Positions 1 to 9,301 of a stretch of DNA of 64,000 nucleotides are shown here, piece by piece. Made by a program: the position numbers and the translations under genes. The stretch spans positions 26,019 through 90,018 of the forward strand of contig NZ_JAAAMH010000013.1 in NCBI RefSeq assembly GCF_024105655.1, read 5' to 3'. Below the pieces are notes generated by a model, which had not been told where the DNA came from, searched no databases, and worked only from the letters and a program-made list of their open reading frames with translations. Numbering within the stretch: position 1 is the first letter of the stretch; every line of letters starts with the position of its first letter. This DNA is from Aliihoeflea sp. 40Bstr573 (lineage in GTDB: Bacteria; Pseudomonadota; Alphaproteobacteria; Rhizobiales; Rhizobiaceae).

Positions 1-399
1 GCGGTTTCTGTGGCGTCGGTTTCGGCCAATTCAATCGACTGTTCGGATATCCGCAAGGCGAGCCTTGAGGCGATGTGCCGGGCGGTGACGTTGCTGGCCG
101 TCGAGCCAAAGCTGGTTCTCGCCGATGGACGCGACATTCCACCGGGGCTGAGATGCAACGGCAAGGCAGTGGTCAAGGGCGACCAGCGCTCGCAGTCGAT
201 TGCCGCCGCGTCGATCATCGCAAAGGTGACGCGTGACCGGATGATGTCGCGCACGGCGACGATCCACGTGTCCTACGGGTTCGAGGTCCATATGGGCTAT
301 GCGACCGTGCGCCATCGCACGGCAATCGAGGCGCACGGCCCGCTGACGCGGCTGCATCGACTGTCGTTTGCGCCATTCAGACTGGAAGCGGCTGAGTAG
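1..399 (+). CDS. rnhB: Ribonuclease HII, C-terminal part (5' end outside window)
   Basis: This enzyme cleaves the RNA strand of RNA-DNA hybrids and removes ribonucleotides misincorporated in DNA. The reading frame is open from base 1, so the start codon lies left of the window and about 130 residues are visible. Family motifs seen are the [10 protein letters not shown] stretch, the [15 protein letters not shown] helix and the [14 protein letters not shown] segment, followed by the usual [12 protein letters not shown]-terminus. The N-terminal catalytic Asp/Glu pair is not in the window. The gene converges on the atp operon. The family call is firm; whether the upstream part is intact cannot be judged. 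Confidence 0.9.
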   Translation, partial: AVSVASVSANSIDCSDIRKASLEAMCRAVTLLAVEPKLVLADGRDIPPGLRCNGKAVVKGDQRSQSIAAASIIAKVTRDRMMSRTATIHVSYGFEVHMGYATVRHRTAIEAHGPLTRLHRLSFAPFRLEAAE

Positions 400-500
400 G
401 CCGCCGTACTTTCAGTATCGCAGTCCCGCTATTTTTCTTGGGTTAAGCCGAGCGACCTTTCCCCGACCCCGGAGCGGGATCGACGCTCATTCAAGCAACA

Positions 501-527
501 AAAAAACCCCGCCGTAGCGGGGTTTTT
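501..527 (-). terminator. Rho-independent terminator of the atp operon
   Basis: A short GC-rich inverted repeat (CCCCGC, GTA-type loop, GCGGGG) is flanked by A and T tracts on both sides. It can therefore stop transcription from the minus-strand atp genes and also from rnhB on the plus strand. It begins 23 bases past the stop of the b subunit gene. Confidence 0.85.
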
Positions 528-549
528 GGAACATCGAAACTGACCGCAA

Positions 550-1029
550 TCAATTCATGCGAGCCTTCACGTCGTCGACGGACGACTTGAAAAGCTGCGC
601 CTTGACGTCGGCGTCGGCGCGTTCCTCGAGCAGCTTGGCAGCTGCGGCGACCGCGATGTCCACGGCGTTGGAGCGGACGGCATTGACGGCATCGCGCTCG
701 GCCTGGGCGATCTTCTGCTCGGCGAGTGTGGTGCGACGGGCGACGTATTCCTGCGTCCGCGCCTTGGCTTCCTCAACCAGGTGGCTTGCCTCGCGCTTGG
801 CGGCGGCAACGATGTCGCCGGCCTCCTGCTCGGCTTCCTTGCGCTTGCGCTGATACTCGGCAAGGAGCTGCTGCGCTTCTTCACGCAAGCGGCGGGCCTC
901 TTCGAGTTCGTTGCGGATGCGCTCGGCGCGCTGGTCGAGCGTCGAACCGATCTTGCCCGGCACCTTCAGATACACAATAATGCCGATGAAGATGACGAGG
1001 CCGACTGTGGCCCAGAATGTTGCGTCCAT
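550..1029 (-). CDS. atpF: F0F1 ATP synthase subunit b
   Basis: This is the peripheral stalk subunit that ties F1 to the membrane a subunit. The 159-residue protein has one N-terminal membrane segment (about residues 4-24), then a long charged coiled coil rich in Ala, Glu, Arg and Gln. The start follows a minus-strand GGAG-type ribosome site. It is the last gene of atpI-B-E-F'-F, 9 bases after the b' gene, with the terminator directly behind it. As in other alphaproteobacteria the F0 genes are apart from the F1 genes, which are not in this window. Confidence 0.95.
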   Translation of the reverse strand: MDATFWATVGLVIFIGIIVYLKVPGKIGSTLDQRAERIRNELEEARRLREEAQQLLAEYQRKRKEAEQEAGDIVAAAKREASHLVEEAKARTQEYVARRTTLAEQKIAQAERDAVNAVRSNAVDIAVAAAAKLLEERADADVKAQLFKSSVDDVKARMN

Positions 1030-1038
1030 GTCGGGCTC

Positions 1039-1620
1039 CTATCGAACCTGGCGGACGGCTGCGGCAACCGCCGCGTCGTCCGGCTTGCGATCGATGAGCG
1101 CCTCAACGATGGCGCCGGCGGTTTCTTCGGCGATCGTGCCGACATCCTTCATCGCCGCTTCGCGGACGACAGCGATGCGACGCTCCGCTTCGACCAGCTT
1201 CTGCTCAAGCTCGGCTTCGACCGACTTGCGCTCGGCTTCGGCGTCGGCCTTGGCCGCATCCTGCGCAGCCTGAGCAATGCTGTGCGCCTTGGCACGTGCA
1301 TCGGCCAGTTCCTGCTCGTAGGCAGCAACCGCAGCGTCGGCTTCTTCCTTGTTGCGTACTGCCTGATCGAGATCATGAGCAATGCGGTCGCGGCGCACCT
1401 CGAGGATGTTTCCGATCCTCGGGAGCACGACCTTTTGCAGGAAGAGGTAGAACAGGCCGAATGTGATCGCCAGCCACAGAAGCTGCGAGGGATAGGTCGA
1501 CGTGTCGAACGGGGGGAACCCCGCCTCTCCGTGGCCTTCCTCGTGGACGATTTCGGTCTGCAATTCGCCTTCGGCGGGAGCGGCCTCCTGCGCGTATCCA
1601 GGCGTTACGAACATGTGCAT
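1039..1620 (-). CDS. atpG: F0F1 ATP synthase subunit b'
   Basis: This is the second, divergent peripheral stalk subunit, forming a heterodimer with b in photosynthetic and other alphaproteobacteria. The 193-residue protein has an N-terminal extension of about 45 residues rich in Glu, Ala and His, one membrane segment near residues 46-68, then a coiled coil running to the C-terminus. It sits between atpE and atpF in the same direction. The gene symbol varies between genomes (atpF2, atpX, atpG). Confidence 0.93.
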   Translation of the reverse strand: MHMFVTPGYAQEAAPAEGELQTEIVHEEGHGEAGFPPFDTSTYPSQLLWLAITFGLFYLFLQKVVLPRIGNILEVRRDRIAHDLDQAVRNKEEADAAVAAYEQELADARAKAHSIAQAAQDAAKADAEAERKSVEAELEQKLVEAERRIAVVREAAMKDVGTIAEETAGAIVEALIDRKPDDAAVAAAVRQVR

Positions 1621-1722
1621 CCCCTGCTCATGTTGCCGGCCAACGGAATTGACCGGCGGGTCTCAGCACTCGCAAATGGCGGCGCGAGCGGGCGCGGACG
1701 CGCCCGCCGGCCGGACCTCATC

Positions 1723-1947
1723 TTACGTGAAGAGGAGGAGAAGAGCGATGAGGAGCGAGAAGATGCCCAGAGCTTCCGTCACGGCGAAGCCGAAGATCAG
1801 GCGGCCGAACTGGCCGTCAGCTGCCGACGGGTTGCGCAGGGCGCCCGAGAGGTAGCTGCCGAAGATGTTGCCAAGACCGAGAGCGGTACCGGCCATGCCG
1901 AGGCAGGCGATGCCTGCGCCCAGAGCGCGTGCTGCTTCTACTTCCAT
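1723..1947 (-). CDS. atpE: F0F1 ATP synthase subunit c (rotor ring)
   Basis: This is the proteolipid that forms the proton-driven rotor ring. The 74-residue protein is a two-helix hairpin with a glycine-rich first helix, the polar RNP loop near residues 38-40, and the proton-binding carboxylate Glu58 in helix 2 (FAVTEALG). The start at 1947 was chosen because a strong AAGGAG site lies 7 bases upstream; a longer frame to 1986 would add 13 residues not found in the family. It lies between atpB and the b' gene. The usual high expression of subunit c fits the good ribosome site. Confidence 0.95.
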   Translation of the reverse strand: MEVEAARALGAGIACLGMAGTALGLGNIFGSYLSGALRNPSAADGQFGRLIFGFAVTEALGIFSLLIALLLLFT

Positions 1948-2038
1948 TTTGAAACTCCTTTTTGGATTCGCTTTGGCATCATTCATGCCGGTTGGAAGAT
2001 GGTCGGCCCGGGGGCCGGTGATGGCTAACCCCGTCCGA

Positions 2039-2788
2039 TCAGTGCTCGGGATGGACGGCGTCGTTCAGGTACATGCAGGTCAGGACCGCGAAGACGTAGG
2101 CCTGCAGGAACGAGACGAGGAATTCGAGACCGGTGATCGCGATGGTCAAGAGCAGCGGCAGCACCGCGCCGATGACGCCGAACGCGCCAAGGCCGCTCAA
2201 GGTGGTTACGAAACCCGCGAAGACCTTCAGCGTGATGTGGCCGGCCAGCATGTTGGCAAACAGACGGACCGACAGGCTGATCGGGCGCGACAGGAAAGAG
2301 ATGACCTCGATCGAAGCGACGAGAGGCACCAGCACGCCCGGCACGCCATGTGGCACGAACAGCTTGAAGAAGCGCGCTCCGTGGGTCTTCAGGCCGTAGC
2401 CGACCAGGGTCAGCATGACGACCATGGCAAGGGCGAAGGTGACGATGAGATGACTCGTCACCGTGAAGAAATACGGCACCATGCCGAACATGTTCGCCAC
2501 GAGAATGAACATGAAGAGCGAGAAGACGAGCGGGAAAAAGCGCATGCCTTGGGGGCCGGTGGCGTCGCGCAGCATGTTGGCGACGAACTCGTACGACATT
2601 TCCGAGACCGACTGCGTGCGGCTCGGCACCAGGCCGCGGCTCGACGTCGTCAGATAGAGGAAAGCGCCCGTGGTCACGACGGTTGCGACCATGAAGAGCG
2701 ACGAATTGGTGAACGAGAAGTCGAGCCCACCGATCTCGATCGGAATCAATCTGGAGATCTGAAACTGGTGGATCGGATCTTCGGCCAT
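2039..2788 (-). CDS. atpB: F0F1 ATP synthase subunit a
   Basis: This is the stator membrane subunit that carries the proton half-channels. The 249-residue protein is highly hydrophobic. The [14 protein letters not shown] motif contains the essential arginine facing the c ring, and the C-terminal [13 protein letters not shown] motif is also typical. The start at 2788 (MAEDPIHQF) follows a GAGGGG site and gives family-like length; an upstream in-frame extension of 36 residues lies in the tail of atpI and looks unnatural. Confidence 0.96.
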   Translation of the reverse strand: MAEDPIHQFQISRLIPIEIGGLDFSFTNSSLFMVATVVTTGAFLYLTTSSRGLVPSRTQSVSEMSYEFVANMLRDATGPQGMRFFPLVFSLFMFILVANMFGMVPYFFTVTSHLIVTFALAMVVMLTLVGYGLKTHGARFFKLFVPHGVPGVLVPLVASIEVISFLSRPISLSVRLFANMLAGHITLKVFAGFVTTLSGLGAFGVIGAVLPLLLTIAITGLEFLVSFLQAYVFAVLTCMYLNDAVHPEH

Positions 2789-2846
2789 CAGGCGCCCCTC
2801 GATAAAGATGTCGGCGCAGACGCGCCGGATAAAGCTACGTTTCGCG

Positions 2847-3230
2847 TCAGTCCCGGCCGCTGTCGGGCGGCTCCGCCCCACGCTCCGCGACAACACCGGC
2901 GGAGCGAAGAACGTTCAGGACCCCAGCGGCAAATCCCAGCAACAGAAAGACGACCAGACCCCAGGGGGTCGTGCCCGCCGCCGTGTCGATGAACCACCCG
3001 ATGGCAGCGCCCACGACAATGCCGGCGATGAACTCGCTCGACAGGCGCAGGGCTTTGCCCATACCGGCCATTCCGCCGGTTCTCGGACCGCTCGCCTCGA
3101 CATCCTTCGCCGGTCGCTTCACCGCCAGCTTGGCGTCGAGCTCGCGGCGGCGACGTTCAAGATCGTCTCCGCTGCCATCCGGCTCCGGGCCTGTCCGGCC
3201 GGTCCCGCCTGGCCCTTTCATGTCGGCCAT
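2847..3230 (-). CDS. atpI: AtpI, ATP synthase assembly protein
   Basis: AtpI is a small membrane protein thought to help assemble the c ring. The 127 residues comprise a charged, Gly/Pro-rich N-terminus of about 55 residues followed by two membrane helices (about 65-85 and 90-112), with the family's GxxIGWFID and FLLLGFAAG patterns. An AGGAGG site lies 5 bases before the ATG. It is the first gene of the operon, so the promoter should lie in 3231-3442, which is relatively AT-rich near 3340-3370. Confidence 0.9.
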   Translation of the reverse strand: MADMKGPGGTGRTGPEPDGSGDDLERRRRELDAKLAVKRPAKDVEASGPRTGGMAGMGKALRLSSEFIAGIVVGAAIGWFIDTAAGTTPWGLVVFLLLGFAAGVLNVLRSAGVVAERGAEPPDSGRD

Positions 3231-3442
3231 CGCAACCTCCTGACCCGCCTGGTATCCCGCTTGGCTTACCGCTTCAAAGTCGCGCGCAACATATTCAGGG
3301 CACTCGCGCCAGTCAAGCCGCGGTCAGGGATTGAATCGAGCGTGATTTCATTAGAAAAATCATACGATTAGCAGGCTGCGACAATGCGCGCAGGCGGCCC
3401 TGCCAAGAATCGCTGCGCTGAACCGCGCCGGCGGGCCTGCAA

Positions 3443-4657
3443 TCAGCTCCAGCCACCGCCCTTGGTGCGGTAGAAGATATGCAGGCCGATCTTCTTCACC
3501 TTATCCATGGTGCGCGCCCAGCGCGGGCTGACATAGGTGGCGTGGTAGTGCGTGGACGAGGCGACCTCGGGCAAGAATATCTTGCCGGCGGTGACCGCCA
3601 TGGCGACTTCCTGCGCCAGCTTATAGTGCCGCTGGCTCGTGACACGCGGCGTGGTGCCGTCGCAGGCGAATGAAAACTGGCAACGATTGCGCCAAGAACG
3701 GTTCTGATAAACCACACCGCAGATCGTATTGGGATAGGCGGGTGCGCGGACCCGATTGAGAATCACCTGGGCGACGGCGGCCTGGCCTTTCACTTCCTCG
3801 CCGCGCGCCTCGAAGTAGATGCCTTCGGCAAGGCACTTCTGTTCCTTCGCCGAAAAAACCTGCGCAGGAAGCGGCATCTTCATCCAGGCGTGGTCGCCCG
3901 GTGCCATGGGTGGAATGAAACGACCACCGGAGGGGTCTTCGCCTTTCAGCAGGCTCGCAAAGGGCGAAGCCGTTGCGTAATCCGGTTCTGCCGGTGCATA
4001 GGCGGTCGCGAGGATGTCTGCCTTCTCATTGTTGACGAGCGAGGCGAGCATGACCGGCATGTCGTTCTCGAGCGGCCTGTGGGTCGGATGGAAGGCAAGC
4101 GCGATGTCGAGTTCCTTGCCCTCGATCTCGGGCTTGACGAAGGCCATCGCGAATTCGGGCTCGGGCTGATGCAGCGACGAGGTGCGCTCCAGAATGGAGC
4201 CCGCGTTAAAGAATTTCGGGGGCGAAACGGGCGAGATCTTGAGGATTCGGCCCTGCTTGCCGGTGCGGTTGATGCGGTCTTCGTCCGGTCGGCTGTTCTT
4301 CTCACCGTCCTGCGAACGAAGGGCGACCGTGCCGAGGCCGGGAACCTTAAAGCCAGCCCCGGCGATAGCACCGGTGACGGTCGCATCGACGAAGGGCAAA
4401 TCGGCCTGCTGGATTGCGCCGGCCTGCGCCTGCTCGACCACGGCGCCCCAGCGCCCTGAGCCGGTCTCAAGCCCCGAAACGAAGCTCGTCATGTCCTGAT
4501 AGGCGGAGGCGGTGGGAAAGGCGAGCCAGATGCCGATGCCGAAAAGCGCAGGGGTCACGACTGACCTGCCCTCCAGCAGACGCTTCAAACGACCCAACAA
4601 ACGCCCTACCTGCAATGGACCCTCTCCATACGCATTCAAAAAAATCGAAACCGGCAA
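3443..4657 (-). CDS. SleB-type cell wall hydrolase
   Basis: This is a probable exported peptidoglycan hydrolase. In the 404-residue protein a membrane or signal-anchor segment lies near residues 34-52. A long, poorly conserved middle region follows. The last 130 or so residues form a Hydrolase_2 (SleB/CwlJ) domain with the hallmark AEGIYFEARGE, in which the first Glu of YFEA is the presumed catalytic residue, and the VAQVILNRV and CQFSF motifs. In Rhizobiales such proteins are vegetative wall hydrolases, not spore enzymes. It stands alone between the atp operon and der. Confidence 0.85.
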   Translation of the reverse strand: MPVSIFLNAYGEGPLQVGRLLGRLKRLLEGRSVVTPALFGIGIWLAFPTASAYQDMTSFVSGLETGSGRWGAVVEQAQAGAIQQADLPFVDATVTGAIAGAGFKVPGLGTVALRSQDGEKNSRPDEDRINRTGKQGRILKISPVSPPKFFNAGSILERTSSLHQPEPEFAMAFVKPEIEGKELDIALAFHPTHRPLENDMPVMLASLVNNEKADILATAYAPAEPDYATASPFASLLKGEDPSGGRFIPPMAPGDHAWMKMPLPAQVFSAKEQKCLAEGIYFEARGEEVKGQAAVAQVILNRVRAPAYPNTICGVVYQNRSWRNRCQFSFACDGTTPRVTSQRHYKLAQEVAMAVTAGKIFLPEVASSTHYHATYVSPRWARTMDKVKKIGLHIFYRTKGGGWS

Positions 4658-4859
4658 CGATCAAGACCGGCCAAAAATGATCGATTAACCTTTATGGGCG
4701 GTTAATGCCGCAACGTCAGCGCCGCGTGCCAAGATGGTATGCAGCGACCATCGGACAGTTGCCCGCCCCCTCAAATCACTGACGGACCGCGTGTCGCCAA
4801 CGAGTAAGGCGTGAATGTGACCTAGAGGCAGATGAGGGTGCTGAAAGGCAAATGCGCGC

Positions 4860-6293
4860 TCAGGTTCTTTTTTTGGCCCGGCCGGCGAAGGGATTTTCGG
4901 AGGCGCGCAGGATCATGCGAATCGGCACGCCCGGCATATCGAAGGCCTGGCGGAGCTCGTTTGTCAGATACCGGATATAGCTTTGCGGAACGGCATCGGG
5001 GCGCGTGCAGGACAGGACGAAACCGGGCGGGCGCGTCTTGATCTGGGTGATGTACTTGATTTTCAGCCTGCGGCCGGCGACGGCCGGCGGAGGATGGTGT
5101 GCGGTGACGCCTTCCAGCCAGCGATTGAGACGGCCGGTGGAAATGCGCGTGTTCCAAACGCGGTGCGTCGTCTCGATCGCATCCATGAGCTTGTCGAGAC
5201 CGCGCTCGGTCTCGGCCGAAATGGTGACGGCCTGCAGGCCGCGCACCTGGGGCAAAAGCCGCGTCGTCTTCTCGCGCAGTTCGGCAAGCAGTTCCTGGCG
5301 GTTCTCGATCAGGTCCCACTTGTTGAAGGCTATGACAGGCGCCCTGCCCTCGCGGATGATCAGGTCCGCTATGGTCAGATCCTGCTTTTCGAACGGGATC
5401 GTCGCGTCGAAGACGATGACGACGACCTCTGCGAAGCGGATCGCCCGCAGTCCATCTGCCACCGACAGCTTTTCGAGCTTTTCCTGGACGCGCGACTTGC
5501 GGCGCATGCCCGCCGTGTCGAAAAGCTTGATCTTGCGGCCCTTCCAGTCCCAATCGACCGAAATCGAATCGCGGGTGATGCCGGCTTCGGGGCCAGTCAA
5601 AAGCCGGTCCTCGTCGACGAGCGCGTTGATCAGCGTCGACTTGCCCGCATTCGGGCGGCCCACGACGGCTATGCGCAGCGGCTTGGTCGCGTCATAGGCG
5701 GGGATGGGCTCTTCGTCTTCATCAGAGACGTCCTCGCCGATCAGCGGCTGGCCGGCAAAGGTGTCGTCCTCGTCTTCATCTTCGCCGAAGGCCTTCTCCT
5801 CGCCGATCGCGGCGACGATGGCATCGCGCAGATCGACCATGCCCTCGCCATGCTCGGCGGAAATGCCGACGGGCTCGCCGAGGCCGAGTTCCCAAGCTTC
5901 GAGGAAACCGCTCTGAGCACCGCGGGCCTCGGCCTTGTTGGCGGCGAGGACGACGGGCTTTCCGAAGCGGCGAACGATATCGGCGAAGGCGCGATCGTCC
6001 GGCATCAGTCCAGTCTTGGCATCGACCACGAAGCAGACGACGTCGGCTTCCTCGATGGCAATTTCGGTCTGCTGGCGCATGCGGCCGGCAAGGCTGGCGG
6101 CTTCCGCGATTTCGAGGCCCGCCGTGTCAATCACGTCGAATTCGAGATCGTAGAGCTTGGCGGCATGCGAGCGCCGGTCGCGGGTGACGCCCGGCGTGTC
6201 GTCGACGAGCGCCAGCTTGCGGCCGGCCAGCCGGTTGAACAATGTCGACTTGCCGACATTCGGTCGTCCGATGATGGCGAGTTTGAAGCTCAC
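4860..6293 (-). CDS. der: GTPase Der, ribosome assembly
   Basis: Der is an essential GTPase of 50S ribosomal subunit assembly with two tandem G domains. The first G domain starts at residue 1 with the P-loop GRPNVGKS and DTPG motif. The second has GRPNAGKS near residue 212 and the DTAGMRRK switch. The C-terminal KH-like domain contains the [14 protein letters not shown] motif. An unusually acidic linker of about 35 residues (Asp/Glu runs) separates the two G domains. The stop-start overlap of 4 bases with the upstream TPR gene implies translational coupling. Confidence 0.96.
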   Translation of the reverse strand: MSFKLAIIGRPNVGKSTLFNRLAGRKLALVDDTPGVTRDRRSHAAKLYDLEFDVIDTAGLEIAEAASLAGRMRQQTEIAIEEADVVCFVVDAKTGLMPDDRAFADIVRRFGKPVVLAANKAEARGAQSGFLEAWELGLGEPVGISAEHGEGMVDLRDAIVAAIGEEKAFGEDEDEDDTFAGQPLIGEDVSDEDEEPIPAYDATKPLRIAVVGRPNAGKSTLINALVDEDRLLTGPEAGITRDSISVDWDWKGRKIKLFDTAGMRRKSRVQEKLEKLSVADGLRAIRFAEVVVIVFDATIPFEKQDLTIADLIIREGRAPVIAFNKWDLIENRQELLAELREKTTRLLPQVRGLQAVTISAETERGLDKLMDAIETTHRVWNTRISTGRLNRWLEGVTAHHPPPAVAGRRLKIKYITQIKTRPPGFVLSCTRPDAVPQSYIRYLTNELRQAFDMPGVPIRMILRASENPFAGRAKKRT

Positions 6294-6955
6294 GAGGGTT
6301 CCTGCGTTCCGCGAATGAGCTCGGCCATCATCTGCGCGCGCTGGCGCATATTCGCGGAGACGCGCTCATCGGCGATGATGAGGTCGAAAAGGCGCAACGC
6401 CTCGTCCGACTGGCTGTCCTTCCACGCTGCAAGCGCAAGCGCCTCGCGGGCGGAGTGGCGCATCGCATTGTCGTCTGCCGTCAGCGCCTCGACGCGGGCG
6501 GCGACGTCCTCGTACGAGCCATGGTCGACCAGAAGATAGCCGGCGCGCAGCCGGGCCGCATCGCGGATTGCCTGCGGAATTGCCGTGTCGCTGGCGACGG
6601 CGTCGAAGGAGGCGACTGCGGCGGCATGATCGCCGGCGTCGGCCTGTACCGTGGCGGTGCGGAAACGGGCGAGTACCGGATAGGCGCCGTAGCCTTCTTC
6701 CTGGAGCGCGGAGAGTTCGGCCAGCGCCTCTTCGCTCTGGCCCTCATTGGCAAGCGTCAAAGCCTGGGAGAAACGGTCGCCGGAGGCATTCGCCTGACGC
6801 GTCGTCCACCATTCCCAAGCGACGAAAAGAATGGTTGCAAGTACGATGACGGCAGCAACGCCGAGGGCGGTGAGCCCATAGCGGTCCCAGATCTGGCGCG
6901 CGCGATCCTGACGAAGCTCCTCGTTGACCTCACGGATGAAACTGTCGTCGGACAT
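6290..6955 (-). CDS. Membrane-anchored tetratricopeptide-like protein (YfgM type)
   Basis: The start at 6955 ([13 protein letters not shown]) is preferred over an upstream frame. The 221-residue protein has a short charged cytoplasmic N-terminus, one membrane helix near residues 26-46 ending in EWW, then a helical TPR-like domain outside the membrane. This is the architecture of YfgM, a protein associated with the Sec translocon and periplasmic chaperones in enterobacteria. The family is regularly found next to der, as here. Function in this organism is inferred from that context only. Confidence 0.8.
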   Translation of the reverse strand: MSDDSFIREVNEELRQDRARQIWDRYGLTALGVAAVIVLATILFVAWEWWTTRQANASGDRFSQALTLANEGQSEEALAELSALQEEGYGAYPVLARFRTATVQADAGDHAAAVASFDAVASDTAIPQAIRDAARLRAGYLLVDHGSYEDVAARVEALTADDNAMRHSAREALALAAWKDSQSDEALRLFDLIIADERVSANMRQRAQMMAELIRGTQEPS

Positions 6956-7075
6956 CAAACACAACCATTTCCAGAGACAAGGCGCGACGGCGGCACCCAC
7001 ATTGGCGAGCGTTTTAGCCGAAAATCGCCGTCATGGAAGGGAAAATCCCCGAACCGCACGGCGGGGGCGGCAAAA

Positions 7076-7645
7076 TCACGCGATGACGGGGACGCCGATC
7101 AGCCATTCATGCAGGACAAAGGCGAAGAGCGCGTAGGCGACAAGGCCGATCACGATCGCAGCGATATCCCATGTGAGCGGACCGGGCGCCGGACCCACGT
7201 CGCCGCGACGCTTGATCGAAATGCGGTCGAGTACGGCCCAAGCGAGGAAGGTCCCGAACAGCAACAGAGCCGCCAGATCGCCATTTGCGAGAAGATGGCC
7301 GAGCGCCCAGATCTTTACCGCGACCAGCATCGGATGCTTGAGCGCCGCCTTGATGCGACCTGCCGGCAGTTGAGAGGCTGCAAGCGCGATGAAGGCGAAG
7401 ACCATCAGCAAAAGGTTGAGATGACGCGTCCAGACCGGAGGTTCGTAAAGGATCGGAGCCGTTTGCCGCGCGATGCCATAGCCCCAGACGATGAGGACGA
7501 GACCGGCGAAGGTAACCAGCGAATAAATCCCTTTCCAAGGGCCGAGACCCCGCTTAGCAATCTGCGCGTCGCGGATGCCAGGCGCGAAAATGCGCACCGA
7601 ATGGACGCCGAGAAACAGGATCAATCCGAGAATGAGAATCAGCAT
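7076..7645 (-). CDS. NnrU family membrane protein
   Basis: This is a 189-residue membrane protein with about five or six hydrophobic helices and the NnrU landmarks GxHSVRIFAP near the N-terminus, KGIYSLVTFAG and the KHPMLVAVKIWALGHLLANG motif. NnrU was first linked to nitrite/nitric oxide reduction genes, but the family is widespread and no denitrification genes are near it here. The fold is related to isoprenylcysteine methyltransferases. The biochemical role is unknown. Confidence 0.85.
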   Translation of the reverse strand: MLILILGLILFLGVHSVRIFAPGIRDAQIAKRGLGPWKGIYSLVTFAGLVLIVWGYGIARQTAPILYEPPVWTRHLNLLLMVFAFIALAASQLPAGRIKAALKHPMLVAVKIWALGHLLANGDLAALLLFGTFLAWAVLDRISIKRRGDVGPAPGPLTWDIAAIVIGLVAYALFAFVLHEWLIGVPVIA

Positions 7646-7697
7646 TGCGCGCCCCTTGGTTGCGCAATCCTACCGCGTCGACCGCTCGGGCGACAGA

Positions 7698-8867
7698 TCA
7701 AGCGCTGGCAGCCACCTTCGAAGAAACCGCCAGCCAGGCCGAAACGGCGAGCGCCAGCGCAGCAAGGACGGACGGCCAGAAAAACCCGCCCGTCCAGTCG
7801 GCAACGATGCCAGCCACGACCGGGCCGACGATCTGGCCGAGACCGAACGCCGCCGTCATGACGGACAGGATCTTGCGCGGTGACGGACCGGCGAGGTTCC
7901 GACCGATCTGGATCCCCAGCGCGGTGATGGCAACGAAGGTGTTGCCGAGGAGGATGCCGCCCAGCAGCGGGCCGGTCATGCCGCCGAGCGCGACGCTCGC
8001 CATCACACCGACGCCTTCCACCGCGCAACCAATGGCCAATGCCGCGCGCAAGCCCCAGCGACGGGCGGCAAGTCCCCACAGATAGGCCGAGGGGATGACT
8101 GCAAGGCCGGTGACGAGCCAGACGACGGCTTCCAGCACCGAGCCACTCTCGTTCTCGCGGACGATCGCGATCAGGAAGGTTGCTGTGACGACATAGCCGA
8201 AGCCGAAGATGCCATAGGACCAGACGATGCGCTTGAGCGCCGGCGAAAAGACGAGCGCAGGCTCCTTGACCGCCGCACCGCCCTGCCCGCCGCCGCGCGG
8301 CAGAAGAAGCGAGATTGCTGCAAGGGCCGCGAACGACAGGGCGCTCGCCCCGATCCAGTTGGCCTGCCAGCCATAATTGCCTACGGCGAGCAGCGCGACC
8401 ATCGTTGCCGAGGCCGCGATGCCGACGCCAACGCCGCCGAAATGTATCCATTGCAAATCGCCCCGGTCGAGCCGCGCGAGGCCAGCAAGGACGATGCTCG
8501 ACAGGAACACCATGACGAAAGCACTGGCGACGCCGGCCGCAAAGCGGATCGCCAGGAACGTGGCGAAATCGTCCGTCAGGGCCATTGCGAGGCAAAGTGC
8601 GGTGCTGAGAGCGAGGCTCGCCAGCGACAAAGCGCGCTCCCAGCCATGCGCCCAGCCGCCACCGGCGATCAGCGCGCCGATGAGATAGCCCGTATAGTTG
8701 GAGGCGGCGATAAATCCCGCCTCGGACGTCGTCTGGCCGAGTGCGGCCATCATGCCCGGCAGGATCGGCGTATAGACGAAGCGGCCGATGCCCATGGCAA
8801 CGGCCATGGAGAGCATGCCTGCGACGGCCAATCTGACGGGGGAGACGAAAGGTGCGGGTGCGTGCAT
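7698..8867 (-). CDS. YbfB/YjiJ family MFS transporter
   Basis: A major facilitator carrier of 389 residues with about twelve hydrophobic helices. The N-terminal GIGRFVYTPILPGM motif is characteristic of the YbfB/YjiJ branch, in which substrates are not well defined. It is probably monocistronic; the upstream gap to the Spx-like gene is 80 bases and the downstream gap to nnrU is 52 bases. No substrate can be assigned from context. Confidence 0.85.
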   Translation of the reverse strand: MHAPAPFVSPVRLAVAGMLSMAVAMGIGRFVYTPILPGMMAALGQTTSEAGFIAASNYTGYLIGALIAGGGWAHGWERALSLASLALSTALCLAMALTDDFATFLAIRFAAGVASAFVMVFLSSIVLAGLARLDRGDLQWIHFGGVGVGIAASATMVALLAVGNYGWQANWIGASALSFAALAAISLLLPRGGGQGGAAVKEPALVFSPALKRIVWSYGIFGFGYVVTATFLIAIVRENESGSVLEAVVWLVTGLAVIPSAYLWGLAARRWGLRAALAIGCAVEGVGVMASVALGGMTGPLLGGILLGNTFVAITALGIQIGRNLAGPSPRKILSVMTAAFGLGQIVGPVVAGIVADWTGGFFWPSVLAALALAVSAWLAVSSKVAASA

Positions 8868-8947
8868 TCTGCTACGAGACTAGCGGCGCGCCGGCACGGC
8901 GCAATGCTTAAACATGGCGCAAAGCGGCTTTGGGTCGGGCCCGCCGA

Positions 8948-9298
8948 TCAACGCGCGAAAATCTCCGCGTAGCTGTCTGGCCTGAAACCGATCTCAATCG
9001 CCGTCCCGGTGTCGAGAACCGGGCGCTTGATCATGGTCGGCTCCCCCAGCATCAGCGCGACGGCCTTGGGTTCGTCAAGCTCGTCGCGCACCTCACCAGG
9101 CAGCGCTCGAAAGGTGCGGCTACCCTTGTTCAGAACCTTTTCCCAGCCGGCGGCTGCGCACCAGCGGGCGATGTCGTGTTTCCCGATCCCGTCGACGCGA
9201 TAATCATGGAAGGCGTAGGCGATGCCGCTGGCATCAAGCCAGGCGAAGGCCTTCTTCATCGTGTCGCAGTTGCGGATGCCGTAGATTCTGACCGTCAC
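8948..9298 (-). CDS. Spx/ArsC-like (YffB) thioredoxin-fold protein
   Basis: This 116-residue protein of the arsenate reductase/Spx family has the single-cysteine motif RNCDTMKKA near residues 9-17 and the downstream MIKRPVL cis-proline loop. The members with this motif (YffB) are not proven arsenate reductases and may act as glutathione-dependent thiol reductases. It lies 3 bases before guaA in the same direction. No ars regulator or transporter is near, which argues against arsenic resistance. Confidence 0.85.
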   Translation of the reverse strand: MTVRIYGIRNCDTMKKAFAWLDASGIAYAFHDYRVDGIGKHDIARWCAAAGWEKVLNKGSRTFRALPGEVRDELDEPKAVALMLGEPTMIKRPVLDTGTAIEIGFRPDSYAEIFAR

Positions 9299-9301
9299 GG
9301 C

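Noticed and set aside
781..2028. Plus-strand open frame of 415 codons
   Set aside because: Antisense to the atpF, b' and atpE genes.
4983..6539. Plus-strand open frame of 518 codons
   Set aside because: Antisense to der and part of the TPR gene; high-GC artefact.
8948..9298. Arsenate reductase for arsenic resistance
   Set aside because: No ars regulator, efflux or second cysteine motif nearby; the YffB-type motif does not prove arsenate reduction.
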